Source of the DNA: Thermoplasmata archaeon | GTDB lineage: Archaea; Thermoplasmatota; Thermoplasmata; Lutacidiplasmatales; UBA184 | Length of the DNA: 64,000 nucleotides | Assembly (NCBI GenBank): GCA_022750435.1 | Contig: JAKIVS010000007.1 | Location: 20,045 to 84,044 of the forward strand | Direction of reading: 5' to 3' | The notes under the pieces: model-generated | The model's input: only the letters and a program-made list of their open reading frames with translations | Told to the model about the DNA's origin: nothing | The model's database searches: none | Program-made: the position numbers and the translations under genes | Shown: positions 34,901 through 42,405 of the stretch, one piece after another | How positions within the stretch are numbered: the stretch's first letter is position 1 | Layout: the number at the start of each line of letters is the position of its first letter

Positions 34901-34994
34901 CCAGGACGACGACGATCAGAATCGCGGAGGTCACGGTCGTAAGACCGCGGGTCCGCCCGGCCAGCGGCGGTCGCACGGTCATTTGGGTTGCCAT
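31959..34994 (-). CDS. Giant membrane-anchored peptide-binding protein with PKD-like domains, copy 1
   Basis: A 1011-residue extracytoplasmic solute-binding protein of the DppA/OppA class. One N-terminal membrane helix (residues about 18-42) anchors it outside the cell. Then a PKD-type domain (FNVNFGDGTP...SHAYSNIG, about 65-150), a second beta-sandwich (about 165-290), and the SBP_bac_5 fold, seen in DPAIDYETVG, IINVYQTL, GWAPDYPDPTDYVIPL and CQGIAYKAMLKAL. Several Cys pairs (CQPLSAPAC, CTWTGC) suggest disulfides. The ATG at 34994 has a GGTGA Shine-Dalgarno and a leader of about 39 nt. It is twice the size of bacterial relatives. No transporter genes adjoin it; it probably feeds the Opp complex encoded at 52-57 kb. 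Confidence 0.88.
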   Translation of the reverse strand: MATQMTVRPPLAGRTRGLTTVTSAILIVVVLVVVGVGAYALEGGFSKPSPLTCQPLSAPACASFQNLHDVVLELPLKSIQEGSSVPFTVSLPAGESASTFNVNFGDGTPVVSSKSPSISHAYSNIGTFLVYVTASVNGVQHDNLYGLVQVSVTSSYSAATAGTVPGISGLLVSNTTAPAGTPQVTAAIVPGQSVTVSASYTTAPTNPAYTVIPPTMKVSSGGTITNPTGPSNSSASATATFQSPGSYEVSFVGGGTNGVTPVVISYNWTVFVAPAGLHPGISGLTNVKDPHPGTIISYELAPGGGLSEDPAIDYETVGTEPIINVYQTLLTYNGTVTGPTPDSFVPVLSTCVPGSAECAKLYGGNTLISGWNYTFVIQPNATFYDPATQTTWPVYPTDVEFSMIRSLGFSTLPFPTANPGWIIGQSLLSPGNSTWDSIHGPYNNTPENVSAAMTINGTDCPSSVLSDPSARGCITFSAHGHNENWPYFLELLADPLGGSVVPCGWFSAPAQASGIPYWSRGNVSGSGDHPCPMPGTGGYGVPFSQMPSQGWDQWEQLGSGSFGGSYLGHVQWNLVGSGPYAIANYQIAVGYTLKANPSYSQNPDCTWTGCPPRAGSYASTVEVTWESAAQPGEQAYIAGTADLASIPSTDFSLFIQLINLGKIQAISAPTITIGFYPYDLDFNVGTAQRYTTSTVNVPSTWFSYLGMREFFSRAYPYATIENTINTKDGIQLGFNYGGAIPQFMANYYPTNIPWPNSDPCSDASNMSCPIFWWNAMHNPSSGYYDPQVATCTSSNPCQMPMFGTTGNPAGDQVLALWTSELSTLTGGALKVTPVDIDFVAIITNAQDEGPGNNPMPVYGLGWAPDYPDPTDYVIPLYSANATYTEGDSVEQSLYTTAFTTGCAQPYTDYSFWANQTITQSCQGIAYKAMLKALTVAASTPAGPARVMLYDEAEKIAYGLSLYTYSTQSNIVASVAAWLNPSSVNTNVTIGGGGDTLFYELTGNDLVASNRS

Positions 34995-35055
34995 CGATTC
35001 ACCAACGCCTGAGCGAGAACTACTCAACTCGGGGTGGCATCCTAACGATGGGCCC

Positions 35056-35063
35056 ATATATAC
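35056..35063 (-). promoter_or_regulatory. TATA box of binding protein copy 1
   Basis: TATATATG on the minus strand, about 65 nt before the ATG at 34994, giving a leader of roughly 39 nt that ends in a GGTGA Shine-Dalgarno. Confidence 0.6.
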
Positions 35064-35111
35064 CTCTCCGGCGAAGACGGCTGTCGAGAATCCGGACCGG
35101 TGCCGGGGCGT

Positions 35112-35810
35112 CTACTCGAAGCCGGACGGTTCCGTGATTGCGGGGTGGACGAGGCCCGAGAGGACCTGGAACGCGTGGAGGACGTCGGCCTCCCGGACGA
35201 CGAATGTGGAGTCCGTGTAGACGCTCATCAGCTCGAGCGAGTTGATCCCGGCTTGGAACAGAGCACCGGCGAGGAAGGCGAGCACACCCGGGGTGTCGAC
35301 GATCGTCTCCGGGCTGCGTACCGTGACGGCCGAGAGTCTCCGATGGACGCCGAGGGTCGCCCGCTTGCCGGTCGCCGCGAGCACCGCCTCGACGAGGTCC
35401 TCCTCGCAGAGGATCGTCACGGCGCTCGGACCCTGCAGGAGCTGCAGCAGGTGCCGCCGGTCGGCCAGCAGCGTGCGTCCCGTTTCGAGGACGCGCCCCA
35501 TCATCTCCCAATCCGAGCGGGCGGTGACGATCGCGACCCGCGTCCGGACCTCGAGACGGCTCGCCTTCACGACCTCGAGCACCCGGCTCTCGAGCGTCCG
35601 CTCCGCGCCCATCTGGCGCTGGTAGCGGCGGCACGCGACCTCGATCGCCTCCTGGTTCGCGAGGCCGGTCTCCTGCCGGATCTTCTTCGCCAGGCTGGTG
35701 AAATTCAGGATGTTGTACGAGAGGCAGTCGCGGACCGCCGGGTGGTCCTCGATGTACCGCCGCGTGACCTCGGCCGCCGTCGGGCCGCCCGCGCGTTCCT
35801 TCCCCGGCAC
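35112..35810 (-). CDS. ACT-domain regulatory protein, copy 1
   Basis: A 232-residue protein. Residues 10-75 are helical (AEVTRRYIEDHPAVRDCLSY, then an NFTSLAKKIRQETG block), suggesting a small DNA- or protein-binding module. The C-terminal part has two ACT-like ligand units ending in TPGVLAFLAGALFQAGINSLELMSVYTDSTFVV, close to the amino-acid sensing ACT of aspartokinase. The GTG at 35810 is chosen because it makes the protein the same length as its paralogue at 42.4-43.1 kb; a TTG at 35846 with a GGATAAGG box about 31 nt upstream is an alternative. The two paralogues bracket the arginine operon, so sensing of arginine or a related amino acid is the best guess. Confidence 0.75.
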   Translation of the reverse strand: MPGKERAGGPTAAEVTRRYIEDHPAVRDCLSYNILNFTSLAKKIRQETGLANQEAIEVACRRYQRQMGAERTLESRVLEVVKASRLEVRTRVAIVTARSDWEMMGRVLETGRTLLADRRHLLQLLQGPSAVTILCEEDLVEAVLAATGKRATLGVHRRLSAVTVRSPETIVDTPGVLAFLAGALFQAGINSLELMSVYTDSTFVVREADVLHAFQVLSGLVHPAITEPSGFE

Positions 35811-35976
35811 CGTCGCTCCGGACAAGGCCCACCCGGGCGAGGGCAATCAACGTTTCCGTCTGATTTGGGAGCCCTTATCCCGAGCGCGGGCCATGCGCCG
35901 GGCTCGCACGCCGCGTGCGACGTGCCGGCACATGGAGCGTCAAACGAGACGACTTGTCGCGCCCGAGACACTCTCG

Positions 35977-35983
35977 CTATATT
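35977..35983 (+). promoter_or_regulatory. TATA box of the zinc-finger gene
   Basis: CTATATT, predicting transcription start near 36006 and a leader of about 85-90 nt before the GTG at 36093, long for this genome. Confidence 0.5.
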
Positions 35984-36007
35984 CGGGCCGGCCACGAACG
36001 GCCACAC

Positions 36008-36049
36008 GGGAGTCCGGGACTCCCAGGGTTCACCGCCGACGGTGGACCC
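36008..36049 (+). promoter_or_regulatory. Two tandem hairpins in the leader of the zinc-finger gene
   Basis: GGGAGTC-CGG-GACTCCC (36008-36024) is a perfect 7-bp hairpin, and one base later GGGTTCACCG-CCGA-CGGTGGACCC (36026-36049) is a 10-bp hairpin with one G-U pair. They start at the predicted 5' end of the mRNA and precede an AGGAGGA ribosome-binding site at 36074-36080. A structured regulatory leader or a small RNA is possible. Confidence 0.5.
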
Positions 36050-36092
36050 GACCCCAACGAACCACCAACCTTCAGGAGGAAGCGAACCTACC

Positions 36093-36491
36093 GTGGTAAC
36101 CCAGCGTCGTCACCTGCGCCTCCTCCCGTGCCGCGAGTGCGGCCATCTCCGGGCCAGCCACTACCTGCTCGCCCCGCAAGAGGGCCGGGTCCGTCGCCAC
36201 TTCGCGCGCCCCCGCGACCGGACCACCCCGATGCCCTGCCACGTCCTCACCTGCAACTGCGCCCGCTTCGGCGCCGACAGCCAGGTGTTCCTCTGCCCCG
36301 TCTGCTCCCGCGAGTATGCGACCCGCGCAAGCCTCGAGATCCACCTGTACGGCCAGCATCCGGGACTTTCCTCCCGCGAACGCTCCGTGCTGCTCCAGGG
36401 CGCCATGAGCGGCCAGACCGTCTTGCCCCCGTCGGTGGTGGCGCGACTTCCGTCGCGGCCGAGCACCGAGGAAGAGATCGCCGAGGCGTAG
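36093..36491 (+). CDS. Small zinc-finger protein (C2H2-type plus Cys knuckles)
   Basis: A 132-residue protein of unknown family. LPCRECGHLRASHYL supplies one Cys pair, CHVLTCNCARFG three more Cys, and FLCPVCSREYATRASLEIHLYGQH is a good C2H2 finger. The C-terminal 40 residues are polar. It probably binds nucleic acid. A GTG start is preceded by an AGGAGGA Shine-Dalgarno about 12 nt upstream and an unusually structured leader. It is the only plus-strand gene in the 25-47 kb stretch, lies divergent from the first ACT protein and convergent with argH. Confidence 0.72.
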   Translation: MVTQRRHLRLLPCRECGHLRASHYLLAPQEGRVRRHFARPRDRTTPMPCHVLTCNCARFGADSQVFLCPVCSREYATRASLEIHLYGQHPGLSSRERSVLLQGAMSGQTVLPPSVVARLPSRPSTEEEIAEA

Positions 36492-36506
36492 CGCCTCGCG
36501 CGACGC

Positions 36507-37943
36507 CTACTCGAAGAGACGTTCCGGAATTCCCGCCGCCCGGCGGAGCCGCATCAGCCGCAGGGTCTCACGGAGCCGCGCCCGCTCCGCGATCCTGCGC
36601 CGGCCGTCGACCTCCGCGAGCAATTTTCGGACCGAGCGCCAGGCCGAACCTCCCGCGCTGGTTCTTCGTTCGGGCTCCTCGACCGCCCCGGGAAACAGGA
36701 ATTCCGACGGGAGCTCCGGGAACGCGCGGTGGAGCTCGTCGTTCCGCACGGGGGCGGCTCGGTCGGCCGTGCCCTCGCGCTGGGACAGCCACGCTCCGAC
36801 CCGTCGGTGGGCCGTCCGGAACGGGAGCCCCGCGCGGACGAGGGCGTCCGCCACCTCGACGGATCCGGTGGCCGCATCGACGACGGGAGGGACCCGGTAG
36901 GACGCTTCCCCCGCCATCCGGGCGAGCACCTCCAAGGCGAGTCGCGTCCGGAGCACGCCCTCCAGCACGATCGGTTTCCCGAGCTGGAGGTCCCTCTGGT
37001 AGCCGACCGGCAGGGCCTTCAGCACCGTCAGATGCGACACGAGGCGTCCGATGGCGGGCCCGCTCTCCGCGCGGACGAGCTCCGCGAGGTCGGGGTTCCG
37101 CTTGTGGGGCATCAGCGAACTCGTGGTGACGAATCCGTCGCTCAACCGGACGCGGTCCACACCCGGGAGCGAGCCGAGCACGAACTCTTCGGCGAGGCTG
37201 CTGGCGTGAAGGAGCGCGACCGAACACGCGTAGAGGGCGTCGCTCCCCGCATCGCGGTCGGAGACCGCGTCGAGCGAGGAGGCGGTCGGGCGGGCGAATC
37301 CAAGGGCGCGGGCGGTCGCCCGGCGGTCCACGGGGAGCGACGTGCCGGCAATGGCCCCGCTGCCCAGAGGAGAGGAGTCGATTCGCTCTCGGATCCTCCG
37401 AAACCGTTCGGCGTCGCGGACGAACCGGAGCGCGTGGGTGCCGAGGATCTGGCCCCAGTAGAGGCGCTGCGCCGGCTGGGTATGGGTCCAGCCGTCGACG
37501 ACCGTTCGACCCTCGGAGCCCCGGGCGGCGCGAAGGAGCGAGTCGGCGACGCGGGCCGACGCCGCTTCCAGGCCCAGCAACGATTCGCGGAGCACCAGGG
37601 CGAGGTCGGTCGCGACCTGGTCGTTCCGGCTCCGAGCCGTATGGAGGCGTTCGCCGTCCGCGCCGATCCGGCGGGTCAGCTCGGTCTCGACGTTCAGATG
37701 GACGTCCTCGTGCTCCGGGTCGAGCTCGAAGCGACCGGCCGCGGCGTCGCGCGCGATGGTGCGCAGCCCCGCGACGATCCGCCGCGAGCTCGTCTTCGGG
37801 ATGATGCCGGTCGCGCCGAGCATCTCGGCGTGGACGATCGAGCCCCACAGGTCGACGCCGAGCAGCGCCCGGTCTTCGACGACGGAGCTCGAGAGCGCCG
37901 CCGCCGCCCGGTCAAGCGGTGCGGAGAACCGGTCGCGCAGCAT
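36507..37943 (-). CDS. argH: Argininosuccinate lyase
   Basis: A 478-residue lyase of the fumarase/aspartase superfamily releasing arginine and fumarate. The signature SSLMPHKRNPDLAELVRAE is intact; HTARSRNDQVATDLAL and DGWTHTQPAQRLYWGQ are the substrate and His regions. The ATG at 37943 overlaps the end of argG by 32 nt. This is the last gene of the argC-J-B-G-H transcript. The final 60 residues are Arg-rich compared with other ArgH proteins. Confidence 0.95.
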   Translation of the reverse strand: MLRDRFSAPLDRAAAALSSSVVEDRALLGVDLWGSIVHAEMLGATGIIPKTSSRRIVAGLRTIARDAAAGRFELDPEHEDVHLNVETELTRRIGADGERLHTARSRNDQVATDLALVLRESLLGLEAASARVADSLLRAARGSEGRTVVDGWTHTQPAQRLYWGQILGTHALRFVRDAERFRRIRERIDSSPLGSGAIAGTSLPVDRRATARALGFARPTASSLDAVSDRDAGSDALYACSVALLHASSLAEEFVLGSLPGVDRVRLSDGFVTTSSLMPHKRNPDLAELVRAESGPAIGRLVSHLTVLKALPVGYQRDLQLGKPIVLEGVLRTRLALEVLARMAGEASYRVPPVVDAATGSVEVADALVRAGLPFRTAHRRVGAWLSQREGTADRAAPVRNDELHRAFPELPSEFLFPGAVEEPERRTSAGGSAWRSVRKLLAEVDGRRRIAERARLRETLRLMRLRRAAGIPERLFE

Positions 37944-39177
37944 CCGGCGTCCGTTCCGTGGCGGCCCGGGCCGCCTCGACGCGGGCGTGGGCCAGTTGGT
38001 TGGGAAGGCCGTAGAGGTGGATGAAACCGACGGCGAGCTCCTGCGGGAACCGGCTGTCCGCCCCGTACGTGGCGAGTTCGTGGGCGAGGAGGGAGTACTC
38101 CGAGCTCCGTCCGACGGCCCGGCAGCTTCCCTGGTGGAACCGGAGGGTGACATGACCCGTGACGACGGTCTGGGTCGAGGCCACGAACGCCTGCAGCGCC
38201 TCCCGAAGCGGCGAGAACCAGAGGCCCTCGTACACGAGGTCGGAGAAGCGGCGGTCGACGGACGCCTTGAACTGAAGAAGGTCCCGCGGCAGGACGAGCG
38301 CCTCGAGCGCCTGGTGGGCGCAGACGAGCGCGACCGACCCGGGGCATTCGTACGTCTCGCGCGACTTGATCCCGACCACGCGGTCCTCGACGTGGTCGAT
38401 GCGCCCGATGCCGTGACGGCCGGCGCGTTGGTTCATCGTCCGGACGAGCTCGACTGGGTCGAGCCGAACTCCGTCCACGGCGACCGGGATTCCCCGAACG
38501 AATTCGAGGTCGACGGCCTCAGCGGCGGCTGGCCACGTGGAAGGGTGGCCCGTCCAGTCGTAGACCTCCTCCGGTGCCGCCACGCCCGCGTCCTCGAGCC
38601 GGCCGCCCTCGATCGAACGCCCCCAGAGGTTCTCGTCGACCGAGTACGGCGATTCCTTCGTCGCGCGGATCTCGATCCCGTGGGTCCGGGCATAGGCGAT
38701 CTCGTCGTCGCGGTTCATGTTCCATTCCCGGACGGGGGCGATGATGTGGAGCGACGGGGCGAGGGTGTGCACCGCCACATCGAACCGGACCTGGTCGTTC
38801 CCCTTCCCCGTGCACCCGTGCGCCACGGCCTCCGCGCCGAGCGCGAGGGCGGTCTCGGCGAGCGTGCGGGCGATCAGCGGTCGCGCGAGCGCAGTGGAGA
38901 GCGGATAGATTCCCTCGTAGAGCGCGTTCGCCTGCAGCGCGGGGAAGCAGAACTCCTCCACGAACGTCCGCTTCGCGTCGACGAGCTGCGCATCGCGCGC
39001 GCCGTTCCGCTTCGCCCGGTCGAGGGCGCCGGTGAGCTCCCCTTCCTGGCCAACGTCGACGCTCAGGGCGGTCACCTCGGCGTCGTGCTTCTCGGCGATC
39101 CATCGGATCGCGACCGAGGTGTCGAGGCCGCCGGAGTAGGCAAGGACCACGTGGCGCTTCGTCGAACCGTTCGTCAT
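37912..39177 (-). CDS. argG: Argininosuccinate synthase
   Basis: A 421-residue ATP pyrophosphatase joining citrulline and aspartate. The P-loop-like VVLAYSGGLDTSVAIRW lies at the N-terminus; VAHGCTGKGNDQVRFD and SVDENLWGRSIEGG are hallmark blocks. It starts at an ATG that overlaps the argB stop by 4 nt (ATGA) and overlaps argH at its end. Length and motifs are normal. Confidence 0.96.
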   Translation of the reverse strand: MTNGSTKRHVVLAYSGGLDTSVAIRWIAEKHDAEVTALSVDVGQEGELTGALDRAKRNGARDAQLVDAKRTFVEEFCFPALQANALYEGIYPLSTALARPLIARTLAETALALGAEAVAHGCTGKGNDQVRFDVAVHTLAPSLHIIAPVREWNMNRDDEIAYARTHGIEIRATKESPYSVDENLWGRSIEGGRLEDAGVAAPEEVYDWTGHPSTWPAAAEAVDLEFVRGIPVAVDGVRLDPVELVRTMNQRAGRHGIGRIDHVEDRVVGIKSRETYECPGSVALVCAHQALEALVLPRDLLQFKASVDRRFSDLVYEGLWFSPLREALQAFVASTQTVVTGHVTLRFHQGSCRAVGRSSEYSLLAHELATYGADSRFPQELAVGFIHLYGLPNQLAHARVEAARAATERTPDAARPVLRTA

Positions 39178-40013
39178 CGTCGGACCTCCCGCGCGTTCGC
39201 CGGGAGGAGAGGAACGGAGGCCGGCCGACCGGGGGAGATCCGAGTCCCCGCGGAGGGCGACGGACCATCGTCGGCGAGTCCGGCGACGGAGCCGATCCAG
39301 GCGGACCGCGCCCCGCCGTGGACCGCCCGCACCGCACTCGTGAGCTTCGGGATCATACCGCCCGTGACGGCCCCGGTCCGGAGCAACGCCTCCGCGTCCT
39401 TCGGGCCGACGGATCGGAGAGGAGCGCCCGAGGCGTCGAGGACGGCCGGCACGTCGGTGATGAGGAGCATCTCCGCACCGAGCGCCGAAGCGATGGCCGC
39501 GGCGGCGACGTCCGCGTTGACGTTGTAGACGCCCCCATCGTGGTCCGTGCCGATCGGGGCCACGACCGGGGTGTACCCTTCGTCCAGCAGTGTCTGCAGA
39601 AGCCGGGTACGGGCGCCGGTCGGCTCGCCAACGAGCCCGAGCGAGCCCGGAGGATTCCCCGCCGGCTTGACCGGGAGGAGCCGGCCCGAGAGGCCCGTCA
39701 GTCCGACGGCCGGGATTCCCGCATCGGTGAGCGCGTTCACGATGCGGCCGTTCACGCGGCCCGCGAGGACCTCGACGACGACGTCGAGCAGGGCGGCGTC
39801 GGTGACCCGCTGGCCGTCGACCTTGACGGTCGGGAGGCCGAGCGCCGTCGCGCGTTCGCTGACTTCTTCCCCGCCTCCATGGACCACCACGACCTCCCGG
39901 CCGGAGCGCTGGGCCCGAAGCACAAAGGCGACGACCTCGGCGAGACCCTTCGATGGGTCGGTCTCCCGACCACCGATCTTCACGAGGAGAGGTACCGATC
40001 GTTCCATGGTCAC
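39174..40013 (-). CDS. argB: Acetylglutamate kinase
   Basis: A 279-residue amino-acid kinase fold protein phosphorylating N-acetylglutamate. LLVKIGGRE starts the ATP site, VVVVHGGGEEVSERA is the Gly-rich loop, and YNVNADVAAAAIASALGAEMLLITDVPAVLD and TGGMIPKLTSAVRAVHGG are conserved. The GTG at 40013 overlaps the argJ stop (GTGA); the ATG two codons on is an alternative. The pairing with ArgJ shows that this is the acetylated-arginine route, not the LysW-carried route; an N-terminal extension that could confer arginine feedback is absent. Confidence 0.92.
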   Translation of the reverse strand: MTMERSVPLLVKIGGRETDPSKGLAEVVAFVLRAQRSGREVVVVHGGGEEVSERATALGLPTVKVDGQRVTDAALLDVVVEVLAGRVNGRIVNALTDAGIPAVGLTGLSGRLLPVKPAGNPPGSLGLVGEPTGARTRLLQTLLDEGYTPVVAPIGTDHDGGVYNVNADVAAAAIASALGAEMLLITDVPAVLDASGAPLRSVGPKDAEALLRTGAVTGGMIPKLTSAVRAVHGGARSAWIGSVAGLADDGPSPSAGTRISPGRPASVPLLPANAREVRR

Positions 40014-41254
40014 GTCCGGTACGCGGCGTTGATCTGCACGTAGGCGTAGGAGAGGTCGCATCCCCAGGCGGTCGCGCTGGCCCGGCCCTCGTGGAGCCGG
40101 ACCTCGAGCGGGACCTCATCGAGCTGGCGGAGCAGGTCGCGGACGCGCGCGCCGCCGCCGTTCTCGAGGGACGGCGCGGGTCGTCCCTGGACGATCAACG
40201 GGACGGACTGGCGCGGCCGGGTGATGGAGACGTCCATACGGTCGGGGTCGAGACGGGCGCCGGAGTACCCGAGCGCGCACGCAATGCGTCCGACGTTCGG
40301 GTCGGCGCCGAAGAGGGCGGCCTTCACCAGGGTCGAGCCAACGACCGCACGGGCGGCCGCGCGGGCCTCGCCGAGATTGCGGGCGCCGGTGACGTGGACG
40401 GTCAGGAGCTTCGTGGCCCCTTCCCCATCGCGGGCGACCTGGCGCGCGAGCGACTCAAGGACAGCATGAACCGCGACGGCAAACGCCGGGTCGTCGTCGG
40501 CGGGTGCCCCGCCGGCCGCGCCGTTCGCGAGCAGGTACACCGTGTCGTTCGTGCTCGTGTCTCCATCGACGCTCAGCATGTTGAACGTGGCATCCGACGC
40601 GCGGGCGAGCAGGCGGCCGAGCGGAGCGGGGCGAGCCTTCGCGTCGGTGGTGAGGAACGCGAGCGTCGTGGCGTGCAGCGGCGCGAGGCGCGGCGCGATC
40701 ATGCCACTCCCCTTCGCCATGCCGCCGACGCGGACGACGGTGCCGTCGGCGAGTCGGGCCCGGACGGAGGCGACCTTCGCACGAGTGTCCGTCGTGAGGA
40801 TGGCGTGGGCGGCGCGCTCCGCTCCGTCGCCGGCGCCCGCGAGGGCGGTCTTGAGCTGAGGGAGCGCCGCCACGACCCGGTCGACCGGGAGCCTCGGTCC
40901 GATCACCCCGGTGCACGCCGGGAGGAGCGAGCCCTCGGGGAGCCCGAGCTCGGACTCGGCGGCGGCCAGGAGGCGACGATTGTCCTCGATCCCCTCCGGC
41001 CCCGTGAGGGCATTCGCGACGCCCGAGACGGTGAGAATCCCTCGAATCCCGGACGGCGAGGCATCCAGCCGTTCGGCCCCGAGGACCACCGGCGCGGCCT
41101 GGACGCGGTTGGTCGTGAACACGCCGGCGGCGGCGCACGGTGTGTCGGAGAGCACGATGGCGAGGTCCGGTCGTCCGCTCCGTTTGACGCCGCTCGCCAC
41201 GCCGGCCGCCTGGAATCCCCGGGGCGCGGTGATGCCGCCCGCCACGCGCAGCAT
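40010..41254 (-). CDS. argJ: Ornithine acetyltransferase / glutamate N-acetyltransferase
   Basis: A 414-residue self-cleaving enzyme that moves the acetyl group from N-acetylornithine to glutamate, closing the cyclic arginine pathway. GVFTTNRVQAAPV, KGSGMIAPRLAPLHATTLAFLTTDA and NMLSVDGDTSTNDT are diagnostic; the Ala-Thr in HATT is the expected autocleavage site with Thr as nucleophile. It starts 2 nt after the argC stop and overlaps argB by 4 nt. Because ArgJ recycles acetyl groups, a separate ArgE is not needed; argD is not in the window. Confidence 0.95.
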   Translation of the reverse strand: MLRVAGGITAPRGFQAAGVASGVKRSGRPDLAIVLSDTPCAAAGVFTTNRVQAAPVVLGAERLDASPSGIRGILTVSGVANALTGPEGIEDNRRLLAAAESELGLPEGSLLPACTGVIGPRLPVDRVVAALPQLKTALAGAGDGAERAAHAILTTDTRAKVASVRARLADGTVVRVGGMAKGSGMIAPRLAPLHATTLAFLTTDAKARPAPLGRLLARASDATFNMLSVDGDTSTNDTVYLLANGAAGGAPADDDPAFAVAVHAVLESLARQVARDGEGATKLLTVHVTGARNLGEARAAARAVVGSTLVKAALFGADPNVGRIACALGYSGARLDPDRMDVSITRPRQSVPLIVQGRPAPSLENGGGARVRDLLRQLDEVPLEVRLHEGRASATAWGCDLSYAYVQINAAYRT

Positions 41255-41256
41255 CG

Positions 41257-42273
41257 TTAGACTCCGAATCCGGGCTGGAGGAGGCCGGCGGTCTCGTCGA
41301 ACCCGAGCATCAGGTTCGCGTTCTGGATCGCCTGCGCGGCGCCGCCCTTGCCGAGGTTGTCGATGGCGCTGAAGACGACGGGGGTGCCGCCCGCGAACTG
41401 CACCGAGAGGTAGCAGCGGTTGGTCCCCTGCGCCCAGGGAAGCCGGGGGACGCCGCCGACGCGCACGAAGTGGGAGGAAGCGTACCGCTTCGCGTAGAGG
41501 TCCGCCCACCGGCCGGCCTCCGCACCGGCGGCGGGAGAGGCGTAGATCGAGCAAAGGATTCCCCGCACGAGCGGGACCAGATGCGGGACGAACACGAGAG
41601 GGACGGAGGCCGTGCCCCCGAGGCGGTCGAGCGCGGCCGCCATCTCCGGAGCGTGCCGGTGTTCCGGGCTCCCGTAGGGCATCACCGTCAGCGCCGCTTC
41701 CGGGTGGTGAGCGCTGGACGACGGCTGGGCCCCCGAACCGGACGTGCCGCTCTTCGCGTCCACGATCACCGAGCCGGTGATCTCCCCGGCCTCGGCGAGG
41801 GGCGCGACAGCGAGCAGCGTGGCCGTGGGGTAGCAACCGGGGTTCGCGACGAGGCGCGCCTTGCGGATGGCGGGAGCGAACAGTTCGGGCAATCCGTACG
41901 CCGCCTCGGCCAGGTGGGCCGTGTCGGTGTGCTCGCGGCCGTAGACGCGCGCGTACTCCGACGCGAGCGGAAGCCGGTAGTCCGGCCCGAGGTCGACGAC
42001 GCGAATGCCGCGGTCGAGCAGCGACGGGACGACCTTCATCGCCTCGCCGGCGCCCTGCGCCAGGAACGCCACGTCGACGTCGAGCCCGTCCGGCTCGGCG
42101 CGGAGGACGAGGTCGGCGAACCGCTCGGCGTTCGGCGCGACCTCGCCGATCGTCTTGCCGGCCTGGCTGCGAGAGACCGCGGCCGTCAACTCGAGCTGGG
42201 GATGGAAGGAAAGGAGTCGCACCAGTTCGCCGCCGAGATAGCCGTTCGCGCCGAGCACCGCCGCACTCGCCAT
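41257..42273 (-). CDS. argC: N-acetyl-gamma-glutamyl-phosphate reductase
   Basis: A 338-residue NADPH enzyme reducing N-acetylglutamyl phosphate. The Rossmann start AAVLGANGYLGGELVRLL and the catalytic Cys147 in ANPGCYPTA are clear; KSGTSGSGAQ and HRHAPEM follow in the family order. It is the first gene of the argC-J-B-G-H operon. The promoter is not obvious: no strong TATA box stands at the leaderless distance, only a weak CAATCC at about 42285, which may mean regulation by an activator. Confidence 0.95.
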   Translation of the reverse strand: MASAAVLGANGYLGGELVRLLSFHPQLELTAAVSRSQAGKTIGEVAPNAERFADLVLRAEPDGLDVDVAFLAQGAGEAMKVVPSLLDRGIRVVDLGPDYRLPLASEYARVYGREHTDTAHLAEAAYGLPELFAPAIRKARLVANPGCYPTATLLAVAPLAEAGEITGSVIVDAKSGTSGSGAQPSSSAHHPEAALTVMPYGSPEHRHAPEMAAALDRLGGTASVPLVFVPHLVPLVRGILCSIYASPAAGAEAGRWADLYAKRYASSHFVRVGGVPRLPWAQGTNRCYLSVQFAGGTPVVFSAIDNLGKGGAAQAIQNANLMLGFDETAGLLQPGFGV

Positions 42274-42405
42274 CGGTGTCGGGATTGAGCCATCATCCGA
42301 CCCCGCAATCTTGAGTCTGGTGTCCTCTGGGGGTCGCCGGGTTCTCCGGCGTGTCCCCCTTGCGACTCGCGCCGGTGGTTCCCCGACGGAGCCGGGAGGC
42401 CGAGA

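Noticed and set aside
39174..42273. LysW-dependent lysine/arginine pathway
   Set aside because: ArgJ with its autocleavage site and the lack of LysW or LysX show the classical acetylated arginine route.
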